From positions 1 through 15,919 of the forward strand of contig SFEJ01000038.1 in NCBI GenBank assembly GCA_004558035.1: a DNA stretch of 15,919 nucleotides, in the 5' to 3' direction. Below are positions 1 to 6,312 of the stretch, one piece after another (the first letter of the stretch is position 1; every line of letters begins with the position of its first letter). The position numbers and the translations under genes are program-made. The notes under the pieces were generated by a model. That model did not search any database. It saw nothing but the letters and a program-made list of their open reading frames with translations, and had not been told where the DNA came from. The stretch comes from Opitutia bacterium (lineage in GTDB: Bacteria; Verrucomicrobiota; Verrucomicrobiae; Opitutales; UBA953).

Positions 1-352
1 AGGTCACGACACGAGCTCCCGTAGAAGTAGCTCCGGAATCCGTCCATTCCGGAGTGGAGTAGTCCCTTTTTTTCCCCCTGCAAGGTTTATCCTCCGTAAA
101 GTCTTCATCTACGGACGTCTTTTCACAAAAACGCGCCACAGCCTCTTCGAAAGTGACGGTTTCGTCGTATTCTTTCCATACGTGTTTTTTCACTGCCGCG
201 ACCCCGGAAGAATCTCCGAAAATCGAGCAAAGTGCCACGAGAGCAATGATGCCCGCGCAGACGCCGCCGATGATTTTTACGAGCGGCTTAGAGCCGTTTT
301 TTTGAGCGAGAGCGGCGAGCTTTCCCGCTAAGTTTTGCTTTTCAGTACTCAT
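1..352 (-). CDS. Hypothetical single-pass membrane protein (partial, 3' end off window)
   Basis: The frame opens with ATG at 352 and stays open to the left edge, giving 117 residues without a stop. Residues 1-23 are polar and basic (MSTEKQNLAGKL...). Residues about 24-46 form one hydrophobic membrane segment (LVKIIGGVCAGIIALVALCSIF), and the rest is hydrophilic, with the stretch WKEYDETVTFEEAVARFCEK. This suggests a short cytoplasmic N-terminus, one anchor and an external domain. I recognise no function. The W..YDETVTFEEA pattern resembles short membrane-anchored hypothetical proteins from gut bacteria, but that is an impression. No clear Shine-Dalgarno precedes the start. The upstream DNA is AT-rich with a tandem AACCATAAAAAT repeat. 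The local base composition is lower in GC than the housekeeping genes. Confidence 0.6.
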   Translation of the reverse strand, partial: MSTEKQNLAGKLAALAQKNGSKPLVKIIGGVCAGIIALVALCSIFGDSSGVAAVKKHVWKEYDETVTFEEAVARFCEKTSVDEDFTEDKPCRGKKRDYSTPEWTDSGATSTGARVVT

Positions 353-588
353 GATTGTATTGTTTTTTATGGTTATTTTTATGGTTAGAAAAAAATTGCT
401 TTGACGATTAGCCCACGAAGGTGAGCGCGCCGAGAATAGTGCTTCAGTTGTGCGAAATGTATTTGGGCGGCACAGGGAAAATGTTGCGGTTAAAGGTGTT
501 CGTCGCGTTCTCCGAGATCTGAAATCGGGAGGCGGAAAGCGCCCGCCGACGAGGACGAAACGAATCAATCCTCCAGGAGAGGTCGCTT
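353..588. other. Intergenic stretch with no gene recognised
   Basis: This 236-bp stretch lies between two minus-strand genes. The part next to 352 is AT-rich and probably carries the promoter of the left-edge gene, but no convincing -35/-10 pair was found. The rest shows no convincing coding frame, and no toxin-like partner for the neighbouring ribbon-helix-helix protein. Confidence 0.4.
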
Positions 589-789
589 TCAGCTCTGGTT
601 TTGAGGAAGATCGTTGTCCTCGGGCGGTTTCGGATCGGAGGCGAGGTATTTCTTGACGGCGGAGGCGACAAGATCCTCGAGGGGAAGTCTTCGACCTTCG
701 GCGAGACGCTGAAGCTCCGCCAGTTCTTCGGGAGTGAGGTCGAGTTCGACGATTGTGGTTTCGGGGGACATTTCGTTTTCGGTAATCAT
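589..789 (-). CDS. Small ribbon-helix-helix (CopG/Arc-type) DNA-binding protein
   Basis: This encodes 66 residues starting MITENEMSPETTIVELDLT. The fold pattern fits a ribbon-helix-helix repressor: a short strand (TTIVELDLT, about residues 10-18), a first helix (PEELAELQRLAEGRR, about 19-33) and a second helix (LEDLVASAVKKYLA, about 36-49), then an acidic polar tail. Such proteins dimerise through the strand and insert it in the DNA major groove, usually to repress their own promoter or act as antitoxins. The frame could be extended upstream to 939, but a good promoter lies at 807-834, so translation should start at 789 or at the second ATG at 771. No toxin gene is visible on either side, so it is either a solitary regulator or an orphan antitoxin. 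The assignment rests on the secondary-structure pattern only. Confidence 0.6.
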   Translation of the reverse strand: MITENEMSPETTIVELDLTPEELAELQRLAEGRRLPLEDLVASAVKKYLASDPKPPEDNDLPQNQS

Positions 790-806
790 GCGTTTGAGTG
801 CGCCCC

Positions 807-834
807 ATTGTGCCACAACTTTAAGGTTTGTCAA
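807..834 (-). promoter_or_regulatory. Sigma70-type promoter of the ribbon-helix-helix gene
   Basis: Read on the minus strand, a perfect -35 box TTGACA (829-834) is followed after 16 bp by CACAAT (807-812, 4/6 to consensus). Transcription would start near 800, about 11 nt before the ATG at 789. That leaves little room for a Shine-Dalgarno and argues against the longer upstream reading frame. Confidence 0.6.
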
Positions 835-1044
835 GCGGGAACGCGGAAAACGATTCGCGGCGGGGGCGGGAAGCCCGGATCGGCGCGCGCGCTCGGAGCG
901 CGAGAACGTCGCGGAGACTGTGGCATCGGAATGACGCATACGGATACATTCGCGGGCCCGCGCGAAAAATCACGCGAAAATTTTTCGTCCGCGAAAAAAA
1001 AATTCGGCGGCGGCGCGGAGGGCGGACCGTTCCCGCGCGCAACA
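835..1044. other. Intergenic stretch with no gene recognised
   Basis: Only GC-rich overlapping frames without protein character are seen. The stretch carries two copies of the iterated word (837-844 as GGGAACGC, near 1029 as CGTTCCC). It also has an AT-cored inverted repeat, CGAAAAAT (963-970) with ATTTTTCG (980-987), followed by an A-run, which could be a weak transcription stop. Confidence 0.35.
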
Positions 1045-1137
1045 CGCCCCAACGGGGCGAAACAAACGTAACCCCATGCGCCCGGCGGGCGCTTGGGGGA
1101 CGCGCTCGCACATCGGACCGCGCCTGAAAGGCGCAAC
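1045..1137. repeat. Left cluster of palindromes flanking the transposase gene
   Basis: Three hairpins lie in a row: CGCCCCAACGGGGCG (1045-1059); a 27-nt palindrome CCCCATGCG...CGCTTGGGG (1072-1098, 13-bp arms with one mismatch); and GCGCCTGAAAGGCGC (1120-1134) inside the 19-mer at 1119-1137. The second and third recur in opposite orientation on the other side of the gene (1735-1759 and 1698-1716). This arrangement is typical of REP palindromes around RAYT genes and of the hairpin ends of IS200/IS605 elements. Confidence 0.7.
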
Positions 1138-1142
1138 CGCCC

Positions 1143-1202
1143 GAGGCGTCCGTTCCCTGCCGCGCTTGCGCTTTTCACGCGAGACGCCTCTTTTGTCTCG
1201 CG
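1143..1202 (+). promoter_or_regulatory. Two mutually exclusive hairpins upstream of the transposase start
   Basis: GAGGCGTC (1143-1150) can pair with GACGCCTC (1183-1190). CGCGAGAC (1178-1185) can pair with GTCTCGCG (1195-1202). The two stems share bases 1183-1185, so both cannot form fully at once. IS200 is known to limit transposase synthesis through leader hairpins, and a similar role is inferred here. The start codon follows 30 nt downstream. Confidence 0.4.
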
Positions 1203-1232
1203 ACCGCGGCGATTTTTCGTAAATCTTCGCGC

Positions 1233-1685
1233 ATGAGCTATACGAATCTGCTTTTCCACATCATCATCCGCACGAAAAACAGCGCGTACGTGCTCGAAAA
1301 CGAACATTCGGAAAAACTTTACAGATACATTTGGGGATTCGTGCGCCAAAAAAACTGCGTGCTTCACCGGATCAACGGAACGCCGAACCACATCCACCTG
1401 CTCGTCTCCATGCACCCGACGATCGCGGTCTCGAACTTCGTGAAGGAGCTGAAAACGTCTGCCCACGCCTGGCTCAAGAATCACGTCGGAGAATTCCCGG
1501 CGTTCGAGGCGTGGGGCAGTCAGTATGCGGCGTTTTCGTGCGGGCTCGACGCGAAAGAGCGCATCACGAAGTACATCTCCGAGCAGCGGGAACATCATGC
1601 GACGGTCGACTTCGAGTCCGAATACAAAAAAATTCTGGAAGAGAACGGCATAAAACCGGACATGGCGTATTGGCTTCGAGACTGA
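1233..1685 (+). CDS. IS200/Y1-family transposase (RAYT-like)
   Basis: This is a 150-residue HUH single-strand transposase, the usual length for the Y1_Tnp family. The HUH metal-binding motif is visible as NHIHLLV (His53 and His55), and the catalytic tyrosine is very likely Tyr114 in ITKYISEQREHH. Both are intact, so the protein may be active. Such enzymes nick at hairpin ends and form a 5' phosphotyrosine link, moving single-stranded DNA. The N-terminal MSYTNLLFHIIIRTK fits the family's first strand. No TnpB gene is nearby. The flanking mirror-image palindromes suggest either a self-mobile IS200 relative or a RAYT that spreads short REP elements. The start is the first ATG, with no clear Shine-Dalgarno. 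The iterated word found elsewhere in the window is absent here, consistent with separate ancestry. Confidence 0.88.
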   Translation: MSYTNLLFHIIIRTKNSAYVLENEHSEKLYRYIWGFVRQKNCVLHRINGTPNHIHLLVSMHPTIAVSNFVKELKTSAHAWLKNHVGEFPAFEAWGSQYAAFSCGLDAKERITKYISEQREHHATVDFESEYKKILEENGIKPDMAYWLRD

Positions 1686-1697
1686 ACGCTCCGGGAA

Positions 1698-1759
1698 GTT
1701 GCGCCTTTCAGGCGCGTGTTCTTTTCGTGACCTGCCCCAAGCGGCGTTGCCGCATGGGG
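1698..1759. repeat. Right cluster of palindromes flanking the transposase gene
   Basis: GTTGCGCCTTTCAGGCGCG (1698-1716) is the exact reverse complement of 1119-1137. CCCCAAGCGGC GTT GCCGCATGGGG (1735-1759) is the mirrored counterpart of 1072-1098, with the same mismatch at position 6 of the arm. It begins 12 bp after the transposase stop codon. Confidence 0.7.
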
Positions 1760-1762
1760 TTA

Positions 1763-1986
1763 TTTTTGTTCCGCATTTCATGCGGAGCCTCATCAAAGCG
1801 AACATCTCACGAGGCATCGCGCATTTGTTGTTTTTGTTCCGCATTTCATGCGGAGTCTCATCGAAGCGAACATCTCACGAGGCATCGCGCACTTGTTGTT
1901 TTTGTTCCGCATTTCATGCGGAGTCTCATCGAAGCGAACATCTCACGAGGCATCGCGCACTTGTTGTTCCGCATTTCATGCGGAGT
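1763..1986. repeat. 68-bp tandem repeat array carrying a hairpin in each unit
   Basis: The palindrome TCCGCATTTCATGCGGA occurs at 1770-1786, 1838-1854, 1906-1922 and 1968-1984. Spacings are 68, 68 and 62 bp, and the last unit lacks six bases of its T-rich end. The DNA between palindromes is nearly identical from unit to unit (for example CGAACATCTCACGAGGCATC in the shared core). The first unit differs at a few positions. It adjoins the right palindrome cluster of the transposase unit, as REP arrays do. It is not CRISPR, because the intervening sequences do not vary. Confidence 0.85.
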
Positions 1987-2029
1987 GAAAAGCCTTCGAG
2001 AAAACCCGCTCCCCCCAAAAAAATCCCTC

Positions 2030-2144
2030 AAAATCCCCGCAATCCCTGTTAAAAAAAGCTTAAGGGTTAAAGGTTAAAGAGAAGTTTTCGGAAACGGATT
2101 TCGGCGGGCAAGCGGGGACGCTCGCCCTCCCGTGAAATTCGCGG
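2030..2144. repeat. Dispersed intergenic repeat, copy A
   Basis: The sequence from AAAATCCCCGCAATCCCTGTT through a TTAAAG-rich middle to TCGCCCTCC (2130) recurs in the same orientation at 14625-14733. The end, from ATTTC-GGCGGGCAAGCGGGGACG to GTGAAATTCGCGG, recurs at 14891-14937. It contains an imperfect stem-loop (2106-2127; arms GGGCAAGCG and CGCTCGCCC, loop GGGA). No reading frame in it is convincing. It lies between the tandem array and yggS. Confidence 0.8.
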
Positions 2145-2239
2145 GAATTCGCGCTCATTCGCGGTTCCGGCAGAGCTTCGCGTCTTCGCGTCTGAAAAAT
2201 TTCCGTGCGTTCCGGGGGCTTTCCGCGGATAATTCCGGC

Positions 2240-2983
2240 ATGATTTCCTTCGAAGCATTTTCCGAAAACTGCGCGCGCGTGCGGGAACGCGTCGCCGAGG
2301 CCTGCGCCGCGTGCGGGCGCGATCCCGCGGAGGTGACGATTCTCCCGGTGACGAAGAACCACCCCGTCGCCGCCCCGCTCTACGCCGCGCGCGCCGGGTT
2401 CGCCGCCGTCGGCGAAAACCGCGTGCAGGAGGCGGAGACGAAGAAAAAGGAGTTCGCCGCGGGCGTTCCCGCGGGAACGCCGACGCCGCCGCTGCGCTGG
2501 GAGCTCATCGGGCACCTGCAGAGCAACAAGGCGCGCCACGCCGCGGAGCATTTCGACCGCGTGCAGAGCGTCGATTCCGTCGCGCTCGCGCGGAAGCTCG
2601 ACCGCATCTGCGGCGAAATCGGGCGGGAACGCCTGCCGATTCTGCTGCAGGCGAACGCGGGGAGCGATCCCGCGAAATTCGGCACGACGGACTTCGACGC
2701 GCTGCGCGCGCTCGCCGAGGCCGCGCTCGCGGGAACGCGTCTGCGGCTCGACGGGCTGATGTGCGTCGCGCCCATAGACGACGATTCGCTCGAAACCGCG
2801 CGCCGCTGCTTCGACACGCTGCGGGAATGGCGCGACCGGCTCGAGGGCGAGTTCGGCGCGAAGCTTCCGGAGCTTTCGATGGGCATGTCTCACGACCTCG
2901 CGCCCGCCGTCGCCGCGGGCTCCACGATGGTGCGCGTCGGCACCGCGCTCTTCGGCGCGCGCGACTACGGCGCGGCGGTCTGA
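2240..2983 (+). CDS. yggS: YggS/PROSC-family pyridoxal phosphate homeostasis protein
   Basis: This 247-residue TIM-barrel protein binds pyridoxal 5'-phosphate and helps keep free PLP and amino-acid/keto-acid pools balanced. It has no known catalytic activity. Family marks in order are the PLP lysine in LPVTKNHP (Lys39), GENRVQEAETKK (about 65-76), WELIGHLQSNKARH (about 90-103), and near the C-terminus LSMGMSHDLAPAVAAGSTMVRVGTALFG, the usual phosphate-binding end. The length is near the usual 230-235 residues. The frame extends upstream to 2132, but the start at 2240 gives the standard N-terminus, and the extension overlaps repeat DNA. The Shine-Dalgarno is weak. It is the first gene of a plus-strand run ending at 6288. 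It carries several copies of the iterated word, including a back-to-back pair at 2463-2478 that encodes Val-Pro-Ala-Gly-Thr. Confidence 0.93.
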   Translation: MISFEAFSENCARVRERVAEACAACGRDPAEVTILPVTKNHPVAAPLYAARAGFAAVGENRVQEAETKKKEFAAGVPAGTPTPPLRWELIGHLQSNKARHAAEHFDRVQSVDSVALARKLDRICGEIGRERLPILLQANAGSDPAKFGTTDFDALRALAEAALAGTRLRLDGLMCVAPIDDDSLETARRCFDTLREWRDRLEGEFGAKLPELSMGMSHDLAPAVAAGSTMVRVGTALFGARDYGAAV

Positions 2984-3014
2984 ACAACGCGCGGAAGCCC
3001 CGAAAACTCCGCTC

Positions 3015-3058
3015 CGCGTTCCCGCGCCGTTTTCTGTTTGACTGCGCGCGGGAACGCG
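3015..3058. repeat. Inverted pair of the iterated word between yggS and the lipoprotein gene
   Basis: The 13-bp arms CGCGTTCCCGCGC (3015-3027) and GCGCGGGAACGCG (3046-3058) are separated by 18 bp. Both arms centre on the window-wide word. No T-run follows on the plus strand, so this is a weak terminator at best. It ends just before the Shine-Dalgarno of the next gene. Confidence 0.6.
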
Positions 3059-3074
3059 CAAAGGATGAAACGCC

Positions 3075-3638
3075 GTGTTTCCTTCGTTCAAAAATATCCT
3101 CCGCGCGGCGGGAGCGTTCGCTCTCGGCGCAGCGCTCGTGAACCTCGCCGCCTGCAGACAGCCGCCGACGCCGCCTTATCGCGCGGAAGGGAGCGCCTTC
3201 GGCGTCGAATACGCCTCGTTCCACTGGAAGACGGAAAAGGACTTCAAGCGCATTTCCGAGTTCTTCACGGACGAAGAAAGCACGGGAAGCGACGTCGTCG
3301 TGCGCTCGGATCCGAGCGTGCGCGACGGGCTCTACCTCATCGTGAATCTCGAAAGCGGCGCGGTCGTTCCGGAGGGAAGCGTCGCGGAGCTCGCCTACCT
3401 GCATCCGGAGCGCGCGGGCGTGCGGACGCAGCGCTGGACGCTGCCGGAATTCCGCGCGGCGACGCAGCGCGAACTGCGTCTCGGGCTCACGGGCAAAACC
3501 TGGGGCAAACACCTTTCCCGCAAACGCCCCGCGGCGTGGAAGCTGAGCGTCGTCTCTCCCGACGGCGAGACGCTCGTGCTGCGGCGCTCCTTCCTTTGGA
3601 CGGAAAAGGCGGAAACGCCGTCGGCGGCGGAGCGCTGA
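3075..3638 (+). CDS. Putative lipoprotein of unknown function
   Basis: This encodes 187 residues. The N-terminus MFPSFKNILRAAGAFALG, followed by AALVNLAAC, is a lipoprotein signal peptide: a basic n-region, a hydrophobic core and a lipobox ending at Cys27, so the mature protein should be lipid-anchored. The mature part is soluble, with aromatic and basic patches (SFHWKTEKDFKRISEFF, LTGKTWGKHLSRK), and is predicted to be mainly beta. I do not recognise the family. The start is GTG at 3075, supported by AAGGA nine bases upstream (3061-3065). An ATG at 3064 lies in another frame and gives an arginine-rich shadow frame. It lies 91 bp after yggS and 77 bp before a membrane phosphoesterase gene, perhaps in one transcript. 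Confidence 0.72.
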   Translation: MFPSFKNILRAAGAFALGAALVNLAACRQPPTPPYRAEGSAFGVEYASFHWKTEKDFKRISEFFTDEESTGSDVVVRSDPSVRDGLYLIVNLESGAVVPEGSVAELAYLHPERAGVRTQRWTLPEFRAATQRELRLGLTGKTWGKHLSRKRPAAWKLSVVSPDGETLVLRRSFLWTEKAETPSAAER

Positions 3639-3715
3639 CGCGCGGCGCGAATCGCCCTGCCCGCCCGCGCTTTTCGCCGCGGCGGGGCGCGAAATGATTG
3701 AATCGGACGAAAGAC

Positions 3716-4852
3716 ATGTGGATTTTCTTCATCGCCCTGCCGGGAGCGATTCTCGGGCTGAACCTTTTCCTCGCGTACGCGGCGTGTCGGCTCTTCGCCG
3801 CGCACGCGAAGCTCCGCGCGGCGGCGACCGCGCTCACGCTCGGCGCGCTGTTTCTGTTCGCGCTCGCGTTCGTCGGTTTTCTAATGCGGGCGCACGGCGG
3901 CGGCGTGCTCGGCTTCGCGTGGGAGTTTCTCGCGTTCGCGGTCGTTCCCGTGATTTATCTCGCGCTGTGGGCGGCGGCGGGGATGCTCGCGGCGAAGATT
4001 TTTCCGCGGCTCGCGCGCTTCAGATGGGCGTTCGCGGGAACGGGCGTCGCGCTCGTCGCGGCGGTCTGCGTCCTCGGCTTCCGGAAGTTCGAGCATCCGC
4101 GCGTGCGCAGTTTCGCGTGGAATCCTCAGGAAAAGACCTTCGTCGAACAGGACGCGGGAACGCCGAAGGCGCCCGGCGCGCTGCGCGTCGTCGCGACGGC
4201 GGACTGGCACCTCGGCGCGCGCGTCGGGCACGAGCGCACGGAAAGGTTCGTCGCGCTCGTCAACGCGCAGAAGCCCGACGCGGTCGTCGTCGCGGGCGAC
4301 CTGATCGACGGCGACGTCGCGCCCGTGGAGGCGGCGCGGCTCGACGAGGCGCTGCGCGGAATCGACGCCCCGCTCGGCGTCTTCGCGACGCTCGGCAATC
4401 ACGAATATTTCGGCGACCTGCCTCGGGAACGCGCCTTCATCCGCCGCGCGGAAATCCGCCTGCTGCGCGATTCGCGCGCGCTCGTCGCGGACGAGGCCGG
4501 CGCGCCGCGGCTGCTCTTCGTCGGGCGCGACGACGCGACGAACCGTTCCCGCGCGCCCGTCGCGTCGCTGCTCGCCGCGCGCCCCGAGGGCGTTCCCGCG
4601 TTCGTGATCGACCACCAGCCGAAAGGCGCGCCCGAAGCCGCCGCCGCGGGCGCGGACTTCGTGTTCAGCGGGCACACGCACGCGGGGCAGCTCTGGCCGG
4701 CGACGTGGCTCGTGGGCTTTTTCAACCCGCACGTCAGCGGCGCGTGGCGCGAGGCGGGAACGCTCGGCTACGTCACGTCGGGGCTCGGGCTCTGGCACAT
4801 TCCGTACCGCGTCGGCAGCGACTCGGAGCTCGTCGTCATCGACGTTCTGTGA
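3716..4852 (+). CDS. Membrane-anchored metallophosphoesterase (YkuE/YaeI-like)
   Basis: This 378-residue protein has about four hydrophobic segments in its first 122 residues (roughly 2-28, 37-58, 68-96, 104-122), followed by a calcineurin-type phosphoesterase domain. All metal-binding blocks are visible: DWH (Asp163, His165), GDLIDGD (194-200), GNHE (227-230), DHQP (299-302) and GHTHAGQ (319-325). The membrane-anchored YkuE/YaeI-type layout suggests a phosphodiester or pyrophosphate bond in a lipid or envelope substrate, but the substrate cannot be read from sequence. ATG 3716 was chosen over an in-frame TTG at 3698 because it begins directly at the first membrane segment. The dGTPase gene follows after about 56 bp, in the same direction. 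Confidence 0.88.
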   Translation: MWIFFIALPGAILGLNLFLAYAACRLFAAHAKLRAAATALTLGALFLFALAFVGFLMRAHGGGVLGFAWEFLAFAVVPVIYLALWAAAGMLAAKIFPRLARFRWAFAGTGVALVAAVCVLGFRKFEHPRVRSFAWNPQEKTFVEQDAGTPKAPGALRVVATADWHLGARVGHERTERFVALVNAQKPDAVVVAGDLIDGDVAPVEAARLDEALRGIDAPLGVFATLGNHEYFGDLPRERAFIRRAEIRLLRDSRALVADEAGAPRLLFVGRDDATNRSRAPVASLLAARPEGVPAFVIDHQPKGAPEAAAAGADFVFSGHTHAGQLWPATWLVGFFNPHVSGAWREAGTLGYVTSGLGLWHIPYRVGSDSELVVIDVL

Positions 4853-4908
4853 GCGCGGCGCCTTCATCAACTCACCGGCTTTTGATTTTTGCGATGTCAC
4901 AGGAAAAC

Positions 4909-6288
4909 ATGCAGTGGACGCGCCTGCTTTCTTCGGCGCGGTGGACGGGCGAACCGGCCTCGGCGCGGGCGCGCGGCGCGGGAACGCCGCCGACCGCCGG
5001 CGATTCGCGCAATCCCTTCGAGCGCGACTACGGGCGCGTGCTTTATTCGTCGGCGTTTCGGCGCCTGCAGGACAAGACGCAGGTCTTCCCGCTCGGGCGC
5101 AACGACTACGTGCGCACGCGGCTGACGCACAGCCTCGAAGTCTCCTACGTCGGGCGCTCGCTCGGCGAGGCGCTGGGCGACCGGCTCGCGGGCGCGGAGG
5201 AATTCGCGGGAACGCCGGCGGCGGGCTCGCTCGGCGCGCGCGTCGGGGCGGCGGTCGCGTCGGCGTGTCTCGCGCACGACGTCGGCAATCCGCCCTTCGG
5301 GCACGCGGGCGAAAAGGCGATCGAGGAGGCGTTCAAGCGGCGCGGGCGCGCGGTGCGCTTCGAAGGCAACGCGCAGGGGCTGCGCCTGCTGACGAAGATC
5401 GGCGGCGATTCGATCGACGGGCACGGGCTGCAGCCGACGGCGGGAACGCTCGGCGCGTTCATGAAATACCCGTGCACGGAAAGTTTTTGGCTCGCGGCGA
5501 AAAACCGCGAAATCGTTCCCGCGAACCGTCTGGAATGCAAGAAGTTCAGCGTCGCGGACACGGAGGCGGACGTCGCACGATTCGTCCGCGACGCGTGCGG
5601 GCTGATTCCGCGCGGCGACGCGGGAACGCGCCTCGCCTTCGCGCGGCACCCGCTGGCGTTTCTCGTCGAGGCGGCGGACGACCTCTGCTACCTCGTCGCG
5701 GACATGGAAGATTCCTTCAACGCGAAAATCGTTTCCTACGACGACGCGCGGCGCTTTCTGAGCGCGTTCTGGAAGCACGAGGACGCGGCGCGGCGGGAAC
5801 GCGTCGAGACGCGGCTGCGCGAAATGGAGGCGCGGCGCGATCTGCACGGCGCCGTGAACTTCATGCGCGCGACGGCGATCGGCGGCGGCATCCGCGCGGC
5901 GACGGAGGCGTTCGACGCGAACGAGGGCGCGATTCTCGCGGGAACGTTCGAGAAAAGCCTCTTCGAGGCGAGCTGTCTGAGCGGGGAAATGGCGGCGCTG
6001 CGCGCGTTTTCGCTCGAAGAGATCTACCGCGCCCGAGTCGTCGGCTCGGTCGAGCTGATGGGCTTTCAGGTCATGCAGGCGCTGGCGGATTTCTTTCTGG
6101 ACTGGGCGGAAAATCCCGGAAGCGCGAAGGGCGAGAAAATCGCCTCGGTCTTCAGATTCCGAGACGAGACGGGAACGGCGGAAGGACGCGTGCGCGAAGC
6201 GGTCGACTACATTTCCGGCATGACGGATTCTTTCGCGCTGGCGACGTACCGCCGACTCTGCGGCATTTCCGACGGCGGGAATTTCTGA
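4909..6288 (+). CDS. dgt: Deoxyguanosinetriphosphate triphosphohydrolase (dGTPase)
   Basis: This 459-residue HD-domain enzyme hydrolyses dGTP (or related dNTPs) to the nucleoside and triphosphate, tuning dNTP pools. Motifs are LQDKTQVFPL and RTRLTHSLEVSYVGRS (His74 as first metal ligand), then the HD pair in LAHDVGNPPFGHAGEKA (His123-Asp124), and EAADDLCYLVADMEDSF, which supplies the late aspartate. The length suits the family. ATG 4909 begins MQWTRLLS, matching the usual MNW..LLS opening, and has AGGA just upstream at 4901-4904. An in-frame ATG at 4894 would add five residues. The reading frame can be extended back to 3694, but that part is antisense-like, arginine-rich shadow of the phosphoesterase gene. 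It is the last gene of the plus-strand run and carries at least seven copies of the iterated word. Confidence 0.93.
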   Translation: MQWTRLLSSARWTGEPASARARGAGTPPTAGDSRNPFERDYGRVLYSSAFRRLQDKTQVFPLGRNDYVRTRLTHSLEVSYVGRSLGEALGDRLAGAEEFAGTPAAGSLGARVGAAVASACLAHDVGNPPFGHAGEKAIEEAFKRRGRAVRFEGNAQGLRLLTKIGGDSIDGHGLQPTAGTLGAFMKYPCTESFWLAAKNREIVPANRLECKKFSVADTEADVARFVRDACGLIPRGDAGTRLAFARHPLAFLVEAADDLCYLVADMEDSFNAKIVSYDDARRFLSAFWKHEDAARRERVETRLREMEARRDLHGAVNFMRATAIGGGIRAATEAFDANEGAILAGTFEKSLFEASCLSGEMAALRAFSLEEIYRARVVGSVELMGFQVMQALADFFLDWAENPGSAKGEKIASVFRFRDETGTAEGRVREAVDYISGMTDSFALATYRRLCGISDGGNF

Positions 6289-6312
6289 AGCGTCCGCCGA
6301 ATTTCTTCCCGC

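Larger units (their letters stand above)
1045..1786 (+). mobile_element. IS200/RAYT-like unit: Y1 transposase gene with mirrored palindromic flanks
   Basis: The unit comprises the Y1 transposase gene and, on both sides, the same hairpins in mirror order. Inner palindromes at 1119-1137 and 1698-1716 match over 19 bp. Outer palindromes at 1072-1098 and 1735-1759 share the CCCCATGCG/CGCTTGGGG arms and even the same single arm mismatch. A third hairpin lies outside each. No target-site duplication is expected, because Y1 enzymes move single-stranded DNA through hairpin ends. Exact ends cannot be set from one copy. The alternative to an active IS200 is a domesticated REP-associated tyrosine transposase. 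Confidence 0.65.

Noticed and set aside
589..939. 116-residue version of the RHH protein
   Set aside because: The added N-terminus is Arg/Ser-rich shadow sequence and would be encoded upstream of the promoter at 807-834.
1763..1986. CRISPR-like regularly spaced palindromes
   Set aside because: The DNA between the 17-nt palindromes is almost the same in each unit, so these are tandem repeats, not spacers. No cas genes are present.
1699..2077. Repetitive open frames (HFMRS/FRISCG repeats) across the tandem array
   Set aside because: They arise because 68-bp units are open in several frames. No start signals or independent protein character are present.
3694..4893. Apparent 864-residue fusion of an upstream region to the dGTPase
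   Set aside because: The first 400 codons are an Arg/Ala-rich shadow of the phosphoesterase gene in another frame. The dGTPase begins at 4909 (or 4894).
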